Source: Symplocastrum torsivum CPER-KK1
GTDB lineage: Bacteria > Cyanobacteriota > Cyanobacteriia > Cyanobacteriales > Coleofasciculaceae
NCBI GenBank assembly: GCA_019358875.1
Contig: JAHHIF010000005.1
Span: 1-64,000, forward strand
Length of the DNA: 64,000 nucleotides
Reading direction: 5' to 3'
Under the pieces are notes generated by a model. The model was given only the letters and a program-made list of their open reading frames with translations, made no database searches and was not told the DNA's origin. A program made the position numbers and the translations under genes. Shown in pieces: positions 7,882 through 17,599 of this stretch; positions within the stretch are counted from its first letter, which is position 1; every line of letters begins with the position of its first letter.

Positions 7882-8022
7882 TTAATTCGATTGGAAGACT
7901 TTCTTGAAATTGTTTGCTGGAAGACAGTCTCCTCGAAATAAACCGTTAAAATATAAGGGACAGGGTTCTAAATAAAACCCATTGTTATCGTCTTTAAATT
8001 GACCGAGTTCCAATTTCAACAT
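7882..8022 (-). CDS. Possible small protein, 46 residues
   Basis: From an ATG at 8022 the frame encodes 46 residues with 'GFYLEPCPLYFNGLFRGDCLP'. It is divergent from the small membrane protein gene at 8027, with starts only a few bases apart, and I see no ribosome site. A longer version of the frame would overlap the neighbouring gene antisense. I list it only as possible. Confidence 0.22.
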   Translation of the reverse strand: MLKLELGQFKDDNNGFYLEPCPLYFNGLFRGDCLPANNFKKVFQSN

Positions 8023-8026
8023 TTTT

Positions 8027-8215
8027 ATGGAATCAAGTGGCCCGTCCGCTAACTCTTCTGACCCTAACCCCCATAGGTGGGCAGAAATTTTGGGCACGCT
8101 AATCGCTTTGCTAACACTGACCTTACCTCTGTATGTCATCGCCCACTACTCTTCAGGAAGCAGCGCTGATATCTTGCAACAGACTTCCTACTCACTTCCG
8201 AGGTCAAAAAAGTGA
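8027..8215 (+). CDS. Small single-span membrane protein
   Basis: A 62-residue protein: a polar Ser/Pro/Asn-rich start ('SSGPSANSSDPNPHRWAE'), one strongly hydrophobic helix (about 22-42, 'LGTLIALLTLTLPLYVIAHY') and a short polar tail. The pattern 'RWAEILGTLIALLTLTLP' resembles small membrane proteins I remember from cyanobacteria, but no function is known to me. ATG start; no closely linked partner gene. Confidence 0.6.
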   Translation: MESSGPSANSSDPNPHRWAEILGTLIALLTLTLPLYVIAHYSSGSSADILQQTSYSLPRSKK

Positions 8216-8746
8216 ACTGGAAATTCTGATGTAACTAAAGACAAAGAATTATCTAACTCAAGAGGACTGCTGAAACTCTAAGCTTAGCAACGCTGACAAA
8301 TGTTTAAGTGTTGAGTGTTTCAAAATTCCTTGATTCTAAATCTCAGTGATCTACCTTCAACAAAAAAGGCAGGAGGCAGAAGAAATGCCTTAGTCCTTTG
8401 TCTATGACCGAAGGGAGTAAGGGTATTAAGCCCCCACTGAAAGAACTCCAGTAACTCCCGTTTCGGTGGAGTCTGAATCCCCATCTGAACGGAACCTTTT
8501 GCATTCTTTAACTTTTCCCTTTGTCCTTCAACCTAGAGTGACAATTTTGCCTTGCTATTGATAAAGCTTCGAGAGCTTATCCCTTGAGCTGTCTAGAAGT
8601 CCATGACCCATAGCCTTGAAGTGCCCGTCTTCCCCTAAAATGCTACACGGGGGCTGGTTAACGTTCGCTTGGGTGTTCAACCCCTGTGTGCTTAAGCTTT
8701 AATTGAAAGGCACCCTTAATTTACTGTGTAGCTTAAAAATAAGGTC
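8216..8746. other. Long non-coding stretch upstream of ppa
   Basis: About 530 bases without a credible reading frame. Around 8430-8500 short complementary blocks surround 'CTCCAGTAACTCCC' and 'GGTGGAG'. At 8645-8689 there is a longer hairpin: ACACGGGG (8645-8652) with CCCC-GTGT (8681-8684 and 8686-8689), and inner GGTTAAC with GTTcAACC. It lies 57 bases before the ppa start and could be a structured mRNA leader or a small RNA. I recognise no known RNA family. Confidence 0.45.
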
Positions 8747-9283
8747 ATGGATTTATCACGCATTCCTGCTCAACCCAAACCGGGTCTGATTAACGTTCTC
8801 ATCGAAATTCCGGCAGGTAGCAAAAACAAGTACGAGTTTGATAAAGACCTTCAAGCCTTTGCGCTTGATCGGGTGCTTTTCTCTTCGGTGCAGTACCCCT
8901 ACGACTACGGGTTTGTACCCAACACGCTAGCCGATGATGGCGATCCACTAGACGGTATGGTATTGATGGATCAACCAACGTTTCCAGGGTGTGTCATTGC
9001 CGCTCGGCCCATTGGTATGTTAGAGATGATTGATGGAGGCGATCGCGACGAGAAAATTCTTTGTGTTCCTGACAAAGACCCGCGCTATGCACAGGTGAAA
9101 TCTCTTGAAGATGTTGCCCCTCATCGCTTGGAAGAAATTTCTGAATTTTTCAAGACCTACAAAAATCTAGAAAAAAAAGTCACAGAAATTCTAGGCTGGA
9201 AAAATGTCGATCAGGTAATGCCATTGGTAGAAAAGTGCATCGACGCTGGTCAGCCAGGACGAGATTCAACGGCGGAAGACTAA
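8747..9283 (+). CDS. ppa: Inorganic pyrophosphatase (soluble, family I)
   Basis: Hydrolyses pyrophosphate to two phosphates in the cytosol, which pulls many biosynthetic reactions forward. The 178 residues match the bacterial hexameric type. Visible: '[16 protein letters not shown]' with the substrate-binding Lys and Glu residues, '[20 protein letters not shown]' with the metal-binding Asp cluster, and 'DKDPRYA' further on. The ATG at 8747 starts the conserved sequence. It is a single-gene unit after a long structured upstream region. Confidence 0.96.
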   Translation: MDLSRIPAQPKPGLINVLIEIPAGSKNKYEFDKDLQAFALDRVLFSSVQYPYDYGFVPNTLADDGDPLDGMVLMDQPTFPGCVIAARPIGMLEMIDGGDRDEKILCVPDKDPRYAQVKSLEDVAPHRLEEISEFFKTYKNLEKKVTEILGWKNVDQVMPLVEKCIDAGQPGRDSTAED

Positions 9284-9696
9284 CTAAGCTTTTTTTAGTC
9301 CTTCAATGCCCTCTCTTACTCGACAATTGGGTAAGTAGACGCCTCTTAGAGGTGAACATCTTTGTCTAGCTAAGCTTAGAAGCCTCTTCATTCTCGGTGA
9401 TGCTCTTGTGACAAAACTCACAAGCTAGCTGCCTCAAGAACGTTAGAATTGACAGGCTTGACAAAAACTTCCTGACCAAGATAAAGGGTGCTAGAAAATT
9501 AGACGTAGGGGAAGTGCGAAATCGCCGCTTGTTTTTGTACTAGATTACCCTACGTGGTTTCTTTATAAACTCAACCGCTGCCCCTCTTGATAAAAAGCAA
9601 TTGTTCTGACTCACCGATGCCCAGCCTCTCTGATTATCATTGGGTGGAAAGCCTCAGGTGTAAAGCGTTGTTGATCAAGGTCAACTTGATTTAAAA
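9284..9696. other. Intergenic stretch without recognised features
   Basis: About 410 bases between ppa and the metallo-beta-lactamase-fold gene. A weak inverted repeat (GACTAA with TTAGTC) flanks a T run at the ppa end and could act as terminator, but the stem is too short to call. I see nothing else. Confidence 0.4.
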
Positions 9697-10605
9697 ATGC
9701 CAGATTTTGATCCAGCGGCACCGAATCCACGCACATTTAATGCTAGAGCCGACATGGTAACTGGCCTCACTGCTGATTTTGTTGTCCAATTTTGGGGCGT
9801 TCGAGGTCAAATTTCCGCTCCAGGGAAAGAGACGATGCGCTATGGAGGAAATACCTCTTGTGTCGAAATGCGTGTCGGGAAGAAACGCCTCATCTTTGAT
9901 GGCGGTAGTGGGCTGCGAGTTTTGGGGAATAACTTGCTTTCCCAGATGCCAGTAGAAGCCTACATCTTCTTTAGCCAATGCCATTGGGACAGCATTCAAG
10001 GATTTCCTTTTTTCACGCCTGCTTTTATTTCAGGCAACTGTTTTCATATCTATGGCGCGGCAGCATCTAATGGTGCGTCGATGGAGCAGCGTCTAAGCAG
10101 CCAAATGCTTCATCCCAATTTTCCCGTTCCCCTTCAGTTGATGCGGTCAGAGTTGAAATTCCACAACCTGACTTCTGGCAATGAAATATTACTGGATGAT
10201 GTAACAGTTGAGGCAATTTCGCTCAACTACTCACATCGAGCAATGGGTTATCGAGTGAGTTGGCAAGGACACTCAGCCGTTTATGCAATTGATCGCTCCC
10301 ATTATCCTGACCAAATCGATCAAAATCTGCTGCACTTGGCGCGGCAAGCCGATTTACTAATTTTGGATGCTCCTTATACCATTTCCGCTGATGATGCGCT
10401 TAAGTCTTCACCTTTAAACTGGCAAGACGACCTTTGGCAAACGGGTATCGCAACAGCCAAGGCGGCAGGGGTTAAGCGAATTGTTATGTCTCGCTATAAC
10501 CCTGACTATGACGATGATTTTCTTGACAGGGTAGAAGAGCAAGTTCAATCAGTGTTTCCTAACGACTTACTCGCTCGTGAAGGGATGATTCTACCCGTGT
10601 TTTAG
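9697..10605 (+). CDS. Metallo-beta-lactamase-fold protein with degenerate metal site
   Basis: A 302-residue protein of the MBL superfamily: 'VQFWGVRGQISAPG' and 'YGGNTSCVEM' are the N-terminal signatures of the phosphodiesterase-like branch, and 'LIFDGGSGLRVLG' follows. The metal motif normally reads HxHWDHIQG; here it is Gln94-Cys95-His96-Trp97-Asp98-Ser99, so two of three histidines are lost. The later 'LNHP' motif is 'LNYS' in this protein, losing another likely ligand. The fold is kept along the whole length with no stop or frameshift. It is therefore probably a catalytically dead member with a binding or regulatory role; weak or altered metal binding cannot be excluded. Start ATG 9697; Met20 is an alternative. 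Confidence 0.82.
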   Translation: MPDFDPAAPNPRTFNARADMVTGLTADFVVQFWGVRGQISAPGKETMRYGGNTSCVEMRVGKKRLIFDGGSGLRVLGNNLLSQMPVEAYIFFSQCHWDSIQGFPFFTPAFISGNCFHIYGAAASNGASMEQRLSSQMLHPNFPVPLQLMRSELKFHNLTSGNEILLDDVTVEAISLNYSHRAMGYRVSWQGHSAVYAIDRSHYPDQIDQNLLHLARQADLLILDAPYTISADDALKSSPLNWQDDLWQTGIATAKAAGVKRIVMSRYNPDYDDDFLDRVEEQVQSVFPNDLLAREGMILPVF

Positions 10606-10778
10606 ATTTTAGAGGCACTAAAGGCAACAGGAGAGACACTCCAGATAGAGAAGAGAGAGACGTGGCGACGCAGGTAAAGCACAATCAGATATATAGGCTT
10701 TACACAAGTTCCAGCTAAGATGCTAGAAGCTTGCTTTGGCTTGCTCCACTTTGAGAATCTCTAGCTTAGTGATGTCGA

Positions 10779-11603
10779 ATGACAAACTCCCCTCTTGTCG
10801 TTTCTGCCCAGTATCTTAGTGAACACCTTGATGACCCACAAATTGTGATTGTGGATTGTCGTTTTGCGCTAAGCGATCCAAAACTGGGGCATCAGCAATA
10901 TTTACTCAGCCACATTCCTGGTGCCCACTATTTGGATTTAAATCAAGACCTTTCAGCACCTGTAGGACGTCATGGTGGGCGTCATCCGTTACCTGATGCC
11001 AACCACTTAGCCCAGAAACTAGCGGGGATTGGTGTTGATTTTCAACAAACGCTGGTTGTTGCCTATGATGACTCCCGCTTTGCCTTTGCGGCACGGCTTT
11101 GGTGGCTCCTGCGCTACTTAGGGCATAACAACGTTGCTTTACTGGATGGGGGTTGGACGGCATGGCAGTCACAAGCATATCCGGTTACCGATGTTCTACC
11201 AACTCCTCAACAAGGACACTTTGTGCCGCAGTTGCGCTCTAACTGGGTGGTGAATATTGATGCCGTGAAAGCGCTTAAAGACTTACCAGAAGTTGCCTTA
11301 GTTGATTCACGGGAAAGCGATCGCTATCTTGGTAAACAAGAGCCAATTGACCCAATCGCTGGTCATATTCCTGGAGCAATCAATTATCCTTGGCAAGAAG
11401 TCACTAACCCTCAAGGATTTGTACTCCCAAACCTTGAGCAACAACAACGATGGGCAGATATTGAGTCGAAGACAGAAGTCATCGTCTACTGCGGTTCTGG
11501 TGTCACCGCTTGCGTCAATCTCTTCTCCTTGGAACTAGCAGGGATTCACGCGGGTAAGCTTTATGCTGGCAGTTGGAGTGACTGGTGTTCTTATTTGCAA
11601 TAA
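10779..11603 (+). CDS. sseA: Sulfurtransferase with two rhodanese domains
   Basis: Members of this family (thiosulfate or 3-mercaptopyruvate sulfurtransferases) move sulfane sulfur onto thiol acceptors or cyanide. The 274 residues hold two rhodanese domains: the inactive N-terminal one (about 1-135, 'HIPGAHYLDLN', 'LDGGWTAW') and the active C-terminal one (about 150-274). The active loop 'YCGSGVTAC' carries the catalytic Cys, and the CGSGVTA type is usual for this group. No signal peptide, so cytosolic. Followed 74 bases later by a clear terminator. Which donor is preferred cannot be told. Confidence 0.93.
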   Translation: MTNSPLVVSAQYLSEHLDDPQIVIVDCRFALSDPKLGHQQYLLSHIPGAHYLDLNQDLSAPVGRHGGRHPLPDANHLAQKLAGIGVDFQQTLVVAYDDSRFAFAARLWWLLRYLGHNNVALLDGGWTAWQSQAYPVTDVLPTPQQGHFVPQLRSNWVVNIDAVKALKDLPEVALVDSRESDRYLGKQEPIDPIAGHIPGAINYPWQEVTNPQGFVLPNLEQQQRWADIESKTEVIVYCGSGVTACVNLFSLELAGIHAGKLYAGSWSDWCSYLQ

Positions 11604-11677
11604 AGCCCTCTGACTAATCGGCTTCTATAGAGAGTTAACGCAGAACGACAAATTTAAATGTAGAGTTGATAAAGTAC

Positions 11678-11703
11678 AACCGCAGGAGACTTTCTGCGGT
11701 TTT
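11678..11703 (+). terminator. Rho-independent terminator after sseA
   Basis: A perfect 8-bp stem, AACCGCAG (11678-11685) with CTGCGGTT (11694-11701), followed by a short T run. It ends the sulfurtransferase transcript. Confidence 0.85.
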
Positions 11704-11725
11704 ACTCAAATTTACATAGGCTTAA

Positions 11726-11926
11726 GTGAAGTGTGCAAATGCCTCACTCCTGATTCCTGGACAAACGCTTCGCCGTGCGAGAGAGCTGGACTTCTTCCCG
11801 CAAGAGCTGGCACTTCACACACATAAGGATGCTGTAGCATTTCTATTAGCTGAGTGTGATTTCAGGAAAAAAATTGAGAGAATGAGGAAGCACAAGAACG
11901 ATAAATGTATTACTAATATAAAGTAA
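11726..11926 (+). CDS. Possible small protein, 66 residues
   Basis: A GTG-initiated frame of 66 codons with 'LRRARELDFFPQELALHTHKDAV' and a basic C-terminus ('FRKKIERMRKHKND'). Its codon pattern looks reasonable, but there is no clear ribosome site and I know no relatives. It could be a fragment of a larger lost gene. Confidence 0.28.
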   Translation: MKCANASLLIPGQTLRRARELDFFPQELALHTHKDAVAFLLAECDFRKKIERMRKHKNDKCITNIK

Positions 11927-12016
11927 CTATCACAAAATCATTACATAAACATTGCTAAAATAAGAAGCTCAATTATTCTCTAGAACTATTAGGTCTTAGT
12001 TTATATGCCATGCCAA

Positions 12017-12523
12017 ATGAACCGTCTTTCTATTTTTGTAGACGGGAACAATATGTTCTATGCTCAACAAAAAAATGGCTGGTTCTTTGACCCTAGGAGG
12101 GTCTTAGACTACTTTAAAGGTGAGCCAAATACAATGCTGGTGAACGCTTTTTGGTATACCGGATTAAAAGATCCACAAGATCAACGGGGCTTTCGAGATG
12201 CGTTAATTAGTCTTGGTTATACAGTCCGGACAAAAATTCTTAAAGAATATTACGATGATAATTCGGGTCGTTATTCTCAAAAAGCTAATTTAGATATAGA
12301 AATTGTTGTTGATATGTTTAATACGGTAGAACAGTACGATAAAGTGATTCTTTTTAGTGGTGATGGTGACTTTGAACGTGCAATTGAATTACTTCGGTCA
12401 AAAAATACGCATATAACAGTAGTATCAACAGAAGGAATGATTGCAAGAGAACTCAGAAACGCAACTGATCGTTACATAGATTTAAACGATGTACGAAACC
12501 ATATTGAGAAACTCGATTATTAA
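12017..12523 (+). CDS. LabA-like NYN domain protein (DUF88)
   Basis: The NYN domain is a PIN-like nuclease fold. Acidic residues sit in the expected places: 'FVDGNNMFY' at the N-terminus, 'LDIEIVVDM' in the middle and 'SGDGDFERAI' further on. LabA of Synechococcus, a family member, acts in circadian feedback on KaiC-dependent transcription; other relatives are thought to act on RNA. About 168 residues, with nothing besides the NYN domain. The start at 12017 gives the family-like 'MNRLSIFVDGNN'; an ATG four codons upstream is also in frame. The gene and its flanks (about 11900-12560) are more AT-rich than the neighbours, which may mean a different history. Confidence 0.85.
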   Translation: MNRLSIFVDGNNMFYAQQKNGWFFDPRRVLDYFKGEPNTMLVNAFWYTGLKDPQDQRGFRDALISLGYTVRTKILKEYYDDNSGRYSQKANLDIEIVVDMFNTVEQYDKVILFSGDGDFERAIELLRSKNTHITVVSTEGMIARELRNATDRYIDLNDVRNHIEKLDY

Positions 12524-12582
12524 TTATAATTGAACAAAAAATATCCAGTATCTTTTATAGATTTTAGGAAGACCAGTCTCTA

Positions 12583-14256
12583 ATGTCAGTAAATCGAGCT
12601 ATGAACCAGCAACCACAACCAGACCGCATCATTATTTTTGACACCACACTCCGAGATGGCGAACAGTGCCCCGGAGCAACCCTAAATGTAGATGAAAAGC
12701 TCGCTATTGCTCGACAACTGGCTCGTCTGGGGGTAGATGTTATTGAGGCAGGCTTTGCTTTTGCTAGTCCCGGAGATTTTGAGGCAGTTCAGAAGATTGC
12801 CAAGACAGTGGGGACAGAAGATGGTCCTATCGTCTGTAGCTTGGCAAGAGCGATTAAAGCGGATATTGAAGCGGCGGCGGAAGCGCTAAAACCAGCGCGT
12901 CACGCTCGGATTCATACGTTTATCTCGACATCCGACATTCACCTAGAGTATCAGCTCAAGAAATGTAGGGCAGAGGTGTTGGCGATCGCAGAAGAAATGG
13001 TCGCCTATGCCAAATCCTTTATGGACGATGTGGAATTTTCAACGATGGATGCCACACGTACCGATCCAGAGTACCTCTACCAAGTGCTAGAACGTGCGAT
13101 CGCGGCTGGGGCAACAACGATTAATATCCCCGATACCGTTGGTTACAGTATGCCCAGTGAGTTTGGGGAACTGATTCGGGGGATTAAAGAAAATGTGCCG
13201 AATATTGACCAAGCGGTTATTTCAGTCCACGGTCACAATGACCTGGGTGTCGGGGTAGCCAACTTCCTGGAAGCCGTCAAGAATGGAGCACGGCAGCTAG
13301 AATGCACGATTAACGGTATTGGTGAACGCGCAGGAAATGCCTCGTTAGAAGAATTGGTGATGGCACTGCACGTTCGGCGGCAATATTACAATCCGTTCTT
13401 AGGGCGTCCAGCAGACTCTGAAGAACCCCTGACCAATATCGATACTCGCCAAATTTACAAAACCTCTCGTTTGGTGTCCAACCTCACTGGGATGCTGGTG
13501 CAGCCAAATAAGGCAATTGTTGGCGCAAATGCCTTTGCACACGAATCGGGAATCCACCAGGATGGCATCCTTAAGAACAAGCTCACGTATGAAATTATGG
13601 ATGCCCAGTCGATTGGCTTAAATGACAATCAGATTGTCTTGGGCAAACACTCCGGGCGCAATGCCTTCCGCACTCGCCTGAAGGAATTGGGATTTGATTT
13701 ATCAGAAACTGATTTGAATAAGGCATTTCTCCGGTTTAAAGACCTGGCAGATAAGAAAAAAGAAATGTCTGACTGGGATTTGGAAGCAATTGTTAATGAT
13801 GAAATTCAGCAAGCGCCGGAACTATTCCGTCTGGAGTTGGTTCAGGTGTCTTGTGGCGATCGCGCTCGTCCTACGGCAACCGTAACCCTGAGAACACCAA
13901 CTGGGGAAGAACTTACGGATGCCGCGATTGGGACAGGTCCCGTTGATGCCGTCTACAAGGCGATGAACCGGGTTGTGAACGTGCCGAACCAACTGATTGA
14001 GTTTTCCGTTCAGTCAGTCACGGCAGGCATTGATGCGATCGGGGAAGTGACCATCCGGTTGCGGCATAGCGATCGCGTCTATTCGGGTCATGCGGCGAAT
14101 ACCGACATTATTGTCGCCTCCGCTCAAGCCTATGTAAATGCCCTCAACCGACTCTATGCGTCGTTGCAGAGTGAAAAGAATCCATCTGTTTCACCCGATG
14201 AACAGATCACAACAGTTGCCCCTGTAGCAATTCAAGGTTCCAGAGAACAAGCCTAG
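12583..14256 (+). CDS. leuA: 2-isopropylmalate synthase
   Basis: Condenses 2-oxoisovalerate with acetyl-CoA, the first committed step of leucine synthesis. The 557 residues include the HMGL-like TIM barrel with '[13 protein letters not shown]' (about 20-32), the metal-binding '[15 protein letters not shown]', 'GIGERAGNA', the 'HESGIHQDG' motif and the C-terminal regulatory domain (about 400-530) that binds leucine for feedback control. An in-frame second Met (MNQQPQP) seven codons in is an alternative start. The next gene begins five bases after the stop, so they are likely co-transcribed. Confidence 0.97.
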   Translation: MSVNRAMNQQPQPDRIIIFDTTLRDGEQCPGATLNVDEKLAIARQLARLGVDVIEAGFAFASPGDFEAVQKIAKTVGTEDGPIVCSLARAIKADIEAAAEALKPARHARIHTFISTSDIHLEYQLKKCRAEVLAIAEEMVAYAKSFMDDVEFSTMDATRTDPEYLYQVLERAIAAGATTINIPDTVGYSMPSEFGELIRGIKENVPNIDQAVISVHGHNDLGVGVANFLEAVKNGARQLECTINGIGERAGNASLEELVMALHVRRQYYNPFLGRPADSEEPLTNIDTRQIYKTSRLVSNLTGMLVQPNKAIVGANAFAHESGIHQDGILKNKLTYEIMDAQSIGLNDNQIVLGKHSGRNAFRTRLKELGFDLSETDLNKAFLRFKDLADKKKEMSDWDLEAIVNDEIQQAPELFRLELVQVSCGDRARPTATVTLRTPTGEELTDAAIGTGPVDAVYKAMNRVVNVPNQLIEFSVQSVTAGIDAIGEVTIRLRHSDRVYSGHAANTDIIVASAQAYVNALNRLYASLQSEKNPSVSPDEQITTVAPVAIQGSREQA

Positions 14257-14261
14257 ACACT

Positions 14262-16484
14262 ATGCCTCTTCCCCGAATGTGGGTAGAAGTTCGCCAGAAA
14301 TTCCTAGTTAATGCTTGTCTTCTAGGGTTTCTGGCGCTGATTACGGTAGCGATCACAGCACTGTATGTATCCAGTGAGCGTAACTTCCATTGGTGGATCG
14401 ACTGGCATTCCTCAGCGATTAGGGTAACCACCGCTTTTCGAGAATCCCCGTGGGAGGGGTTACAGCTAGTTAAAAACTCTCTTGTCCAAGACCGAAATTG
14501 GATTTACACCCTACCGTTGGTGCCATTCCTCTTGACGTTTGGGACTTCGCGCTTGGTTTACGAACTGGCGCTTGCCTTGGTTTATCTCTTGCCATTTGCG
14601 ATCGCAATGGGAGGGATTTGTTCTAAGCTGGTTCGGGTTCATCAGCAAACGGTTTTTTGGGCAACTGCCCTACTAACCTTACTCATCCCAGTTAGCTGGA
14701 TACCTACGTTCATGGGTATCCCTGACACGGGTGGTGCTTTCCTGATTGCCCTTGCCTCGCTGGTTTACTTACAGGATGTCAAACTCCGGCGATGGTGGCA
14801 AATTCCTCTAGTTGGATTGTTGCTTGGCTTAGCGGTTCTGTTGCGCCGTCATTTTGTCTATGGTTGTATTGCTTTCCTGGGGGCAATTACTGTACAAGCC
14901 TTGCTGAGTTTCTCGGTTGAGGTGCGAAAAAAACCACAACTAGCTTGGCGGAATTTAATCGAGTACGGCGTGCGGATTGGTTTAATCAGTGCCCTAGCAG
15001 TCAGCACAGTGATGGCTGTAGCTTGGCAATTTACCTATCGGGCAAGGATGATCGACTATGGAACGTTGTACAAGTCGTGGAATCTGCCTTTCGGTGAGAT
15101 TACTAGCTTATACGCCTCCTATTATGGGTGGGGAACCTGGCTACTCGTTGCGATCGGATTGTCGGCAAGTATTCTTACCCGTGCTGTCGCTTTACCAACT
15201 ATCAGCTTTCTGGCACTGTCGGGTGTCTTCTCCTTGATTGCATGGCTGGTTGTACTGCGTTATGCGAATGTCTTTTATTCCGTGCATATTACGCCCTTAG
15301 TCATCGTCGGATTATTCGCTTTGATTTGGACAACCTGGATTAGCGTCAAGGGCAAACTTCGCACGCTCATTTTGGGCATAGCCGGCTGCTATTTAGTCAG
15401 CAATCTCGTGATTAGCTTAGCCCCAGTCGGCAATCTAAGCCACTTCTTGCATCCCTTGTTTGCCCTCAACATGCCACCGCTAGTGCGTACAGACTACGAT
15501 GAAGTCGTCCGACTGGTGAAGTACCTACGCCAACTAGCTCCCAAAAAAGAGCCTATCTTCGTGGTGGGCAATCAACGCCTTCAGCTTGATTCTAGTTTGG
15601 TGAGAGGCGTTGAGATCTTACTCTATGGGCACGAGGGTAGAATTCTGCGCCTTCTACCTGTACCGAAGGTAGACTCTCGCGATACCTATCCATTAGAAAG
15701 CTTACTAAAGGCTCAGTATGTGGTTGTCCCCAATTCGTTGCCTAGCTATCCAAGTGGAGGGGTACTGCAAGACACGAATAAATTTCCGGTTGTTGGGGAA
15801 TGGCTAACGGATAAAGAACTGGATGTCGTTACGGTGGTGTTTGATGCATTTACTCAAAATCAGGAAATTGCCCAAGACTTCAGGCGTTTGCCTGTGCAGT
15901 TCACTTTAGAACGGGGTACTGTGGTGAGTATTTACCAGCGAATTCGTCCAACCTCTCTGGACACTGCTGTTCGCACACTTAATACTATTGTGCAGCGTAC
16001 TGGGGAACGACCAGGAGGACAAGTGGACTGGCTGGTTGTGAACCCATACTCGAACTACTCTGTGGTCAAGAAAAATCTCAATAACACTTATAAACTAGTA
16101 TCGCGTCCGAGCGATCGCCTTTTGAAAGCGGATTCCAAGGAACTAGGACAATCGCAACGCGATCGCACACAGGGAAAAGAAACATCTTTTCTTTACCTTG
16201 GTTCACTGCCAGAAAAGGCTAAAGTAACTGGTGCAATTATTTCCTTAAGCGAACCCTGTGTTAGTTCATCTCTACGATTATCTACGTTGAATAAAGACGG
16301 TGAAATTTTCAGCAGCTTAGAAGCAAAATATGTTCCTAATGATTCGCGTAGATTTGCGTTATCAATTAGTGGCAAAAATTCGACCTATCTCTTGTTAGAT
16401 ATCTTGAGCTACGATAGAAATAATTTTAGTAATTTTTGTAAAATGGAAATTAATTCCGTAACGGTATCCAATCAAAAGCAATGA
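14262..16484 (+). CDS. Large multispanning membrane protein, GT-C-like
   Basis: A 740-residue protein with about ten to eleven hydrophobic helices in the first 390 residues and a soluble, probably extracytoplasmic C-terminal half. An acidic/aromatic loop ('SSERNFHWWIDWHSSAIR') follows the first helix, the place where GT-C glycosyltransferases carry catalytic acids, and 'LLLGLAVLLRRHFVYGCIAF' resembles that fold. I therefore suggest a polyprenol-sugar-using GT-C-type enzyme, but with moderate certainty. It starts five bases after leuA and probably shares its transcript by position only. No sugar-nucleotide genes lie nearby; a methyltransferase follows 97 bases on. Confidence 0.65.
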   Translation: MPLPRMWVEVRQKFLVNACLLGFLALITVAITALYVSSERNFHWWIDWHSSAIRVTTAFRESPWEGLQLVKNSLVQDRNWIYTLPLVPFLLTFGTSRLVYELALALVYLLPFAIAMGGICSKLVRVHQQTVFWATALLTLLIPVSWIPTFMGIPDTGGAFLIALASLVYLQDVKLRRWWQIPLVGLLLGLAVLLRRHFVYGCIAFLGAITVQALLSFSVEVRKKPQLAWRNLIEYGVRIGLISALAVSTVMAVAWQFTYRARMIDYGTLYKSWNLPFGEITSLYASYYGWGTWLLVAIGLSASILTRAVALPTISFLALSGVFSLIAWLVVLRYANVFYSVHITPLVIVGLFALIWTTWISVKGKLRTLILGIAGCYLVSNLVISLAPVGNLSHFLHPLFALNMPPLVRTDYDEVVRLVKYLRQLAPKKEPIFVVGNQRLQLDSSLVRGVEILLYGHEGRILRLLPVPKVDSRDTYPLESLLKAQYVVVPNSLPSYPSGGVLQDTNKFPVVGEWLTDKELDVVTVVFDAFTQNQEIAQDFRRLPVQFTLERGTVVSIYQRIRPTSLDTAVRTLNTIVQRTGERPGGQVDWLVVNPYSNYSVVKKNLNNTYKLVSRPSDRLLKADSKELGQSQRDRTQGKETSFLYLGSLPEKAKVTGAIISLSEPCVSSSLRLSTLNKDGEIFSSLEAKYVPNDSRRFALSISGKNSTYLLLDILSYDRNNFSNFCKMEINSVTVSNQKQ

Positions 16485-16485
16485 C

Positions 16486-16524
16486 AAATAGCTTTTTCCT
16501 AAACTTATAAAAATAAGCTATTTT
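16486..16524 (+). terminator. Possible AT-rich terminator
   Basis: AAATAGCTT (16486-16494) pairs with AAGCTATTT (16515-16523) directly after the stop of the 740-residue gene, followed by a T and TAG. The stem is AT-rich and the T tract short, so efficiency is uncertain. Confidence 0.5.
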
Positions 16525-16581
16525 AGCTGCAATTGAAGATTAAACTCTACACTATTGTTGGTAACGATGTAGGCAGAAAAA

Positions 16582-17382
16582 ATGTTAGATGAAACCCTTA
16601 AGCGAGAGCGACAATTTCATGATGCTTGGGCTGCTGCTATTGATGTAGATGGGATAAAAGTAGCCGATTATTTTGAAGCTTGCACGGCTCCAGAGAATAG
16701 ATTTATTTTACGACAAATGGGAGATATTCGAGGCAAACTGCTTTTAGATTTGGGGTGTGGTGCTGGGGAAAATAGTGTCTATTTTGCTAAACAAGGAGCG
16801 AGGTGTGTAGCGACGGATTATTCACCGGGAATGGTAGAAGTAGCGCTTCAGCTAGCTGCTGCTAATGGGGTTGAGATTGAAGGACGTACCGCTAATGCAA
16901 TGGCGTTGGATTTCCCTGACAACACGTTTGATTTAGTCTATGCCTCAAACTTACTACACCATATTCCTGATCCCAAAATCGCTTTAAAGGAAATGCATCG
17001 AGTTCTAAAACCTGGTGGGAAAGCCTGTTTTTGGGACCCGCTCAAGCATAATCCCGTGATTAATGTCTATCGGCGTATGGCAACTGAGGTGCGAACAGAG
17101 GATGAGATGCCACTGGATATTAATATAGTAAATTACATTCAATCTCTGTTTTCCGAGACGGCTTACGACACTTTTTGGATAGCAACTCTTTGGATTTTCT
17201 TGCGTTTCTATCTCATTGAAAAGGTTGACCCCAATCAGGAGCGCTACTGGAAGAAAATTATTATTGAGCAGGAAAGATTAGCGCCAATGTATCTCCGATT
17301 AGAGAAGTTTGATAGTCTTGTGAAAAAGATTCCATTGATGAAGCGCTTTGCCTGGAACATCGCTGTAGTTGCTCAGAAGTAA
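16582..17382 (+). CDS. Class I SAM-dependent methyltransferase
   Basis: A 266-residue Rossmann-fold methyltransferase. Motif I is 'LLLDLGCGAGENSVYFA' (about 54-70), motif II 'CVATDYSPGMV', the acidic/adenine loop 'ANAMALDFPDNTFDLVYASNLLHHIPD', and 'EMHRVLKPGGKACFWDPL' follows, as in Methyltransf_11 (UbiE/small-molecule) enzymes. The C-terminal third (about 160-266) has aromatic, hydrophobic helices and may bind a lipid or contact the membrane. The substrate cannot be read. Located downstream of the GT-C-like gene on the same strand; a joint role in modifying a surface lipid or glycan is only a guess. Confidence 0.87.
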   Translation: MLDETLKRERQFHDAWAAAIDVDGIKVADYFEACTAPENRFILRQMGDIRGKLLLDLGCGAGENSVYFAKQGARCVATDYSPGMVEVALQLAAANGVEIEGRTANAMALDFPDNTFDLVYASNLLHHIPDPKIALKEMHRVLKPGGKACFWDPLKHNPVINVYRRMATEVRTEDEMPLDINIVNYIQSLFSETAYDTFWIATLWIFLRFYLIEKVDPNQERYWKKIIIEQERLAPMYLRLEKFDSLVKKIPLMKRFAWNIAVVAQK

Positions 17383-17599
17383 TTTGAAACCTTTCGTTAT
17401 AAAACTCAGCCTGTAGAAGCGGTTCCTTTGAGAAATTAGGCAGCATATGATGCTTCTTCATAATCCAGGAATTTTTGCTGGACGTAGAAAAAATGTGTTG
17501 CCTTATTAGGGAAAAACTTTCTCACGTTTACAGCCAACCTGCGGAATGTGAGGTTAGAATCGGTAGCGTCATTCTCGTTTGTCTCGATAGGGAGATTAT

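Noticed and set aside
8216-8746. 6S RNA or RNase P RNA in the gap before ppa
   Set aside because: No conserved RNase P or 6S sequence blocks could be found by eye.
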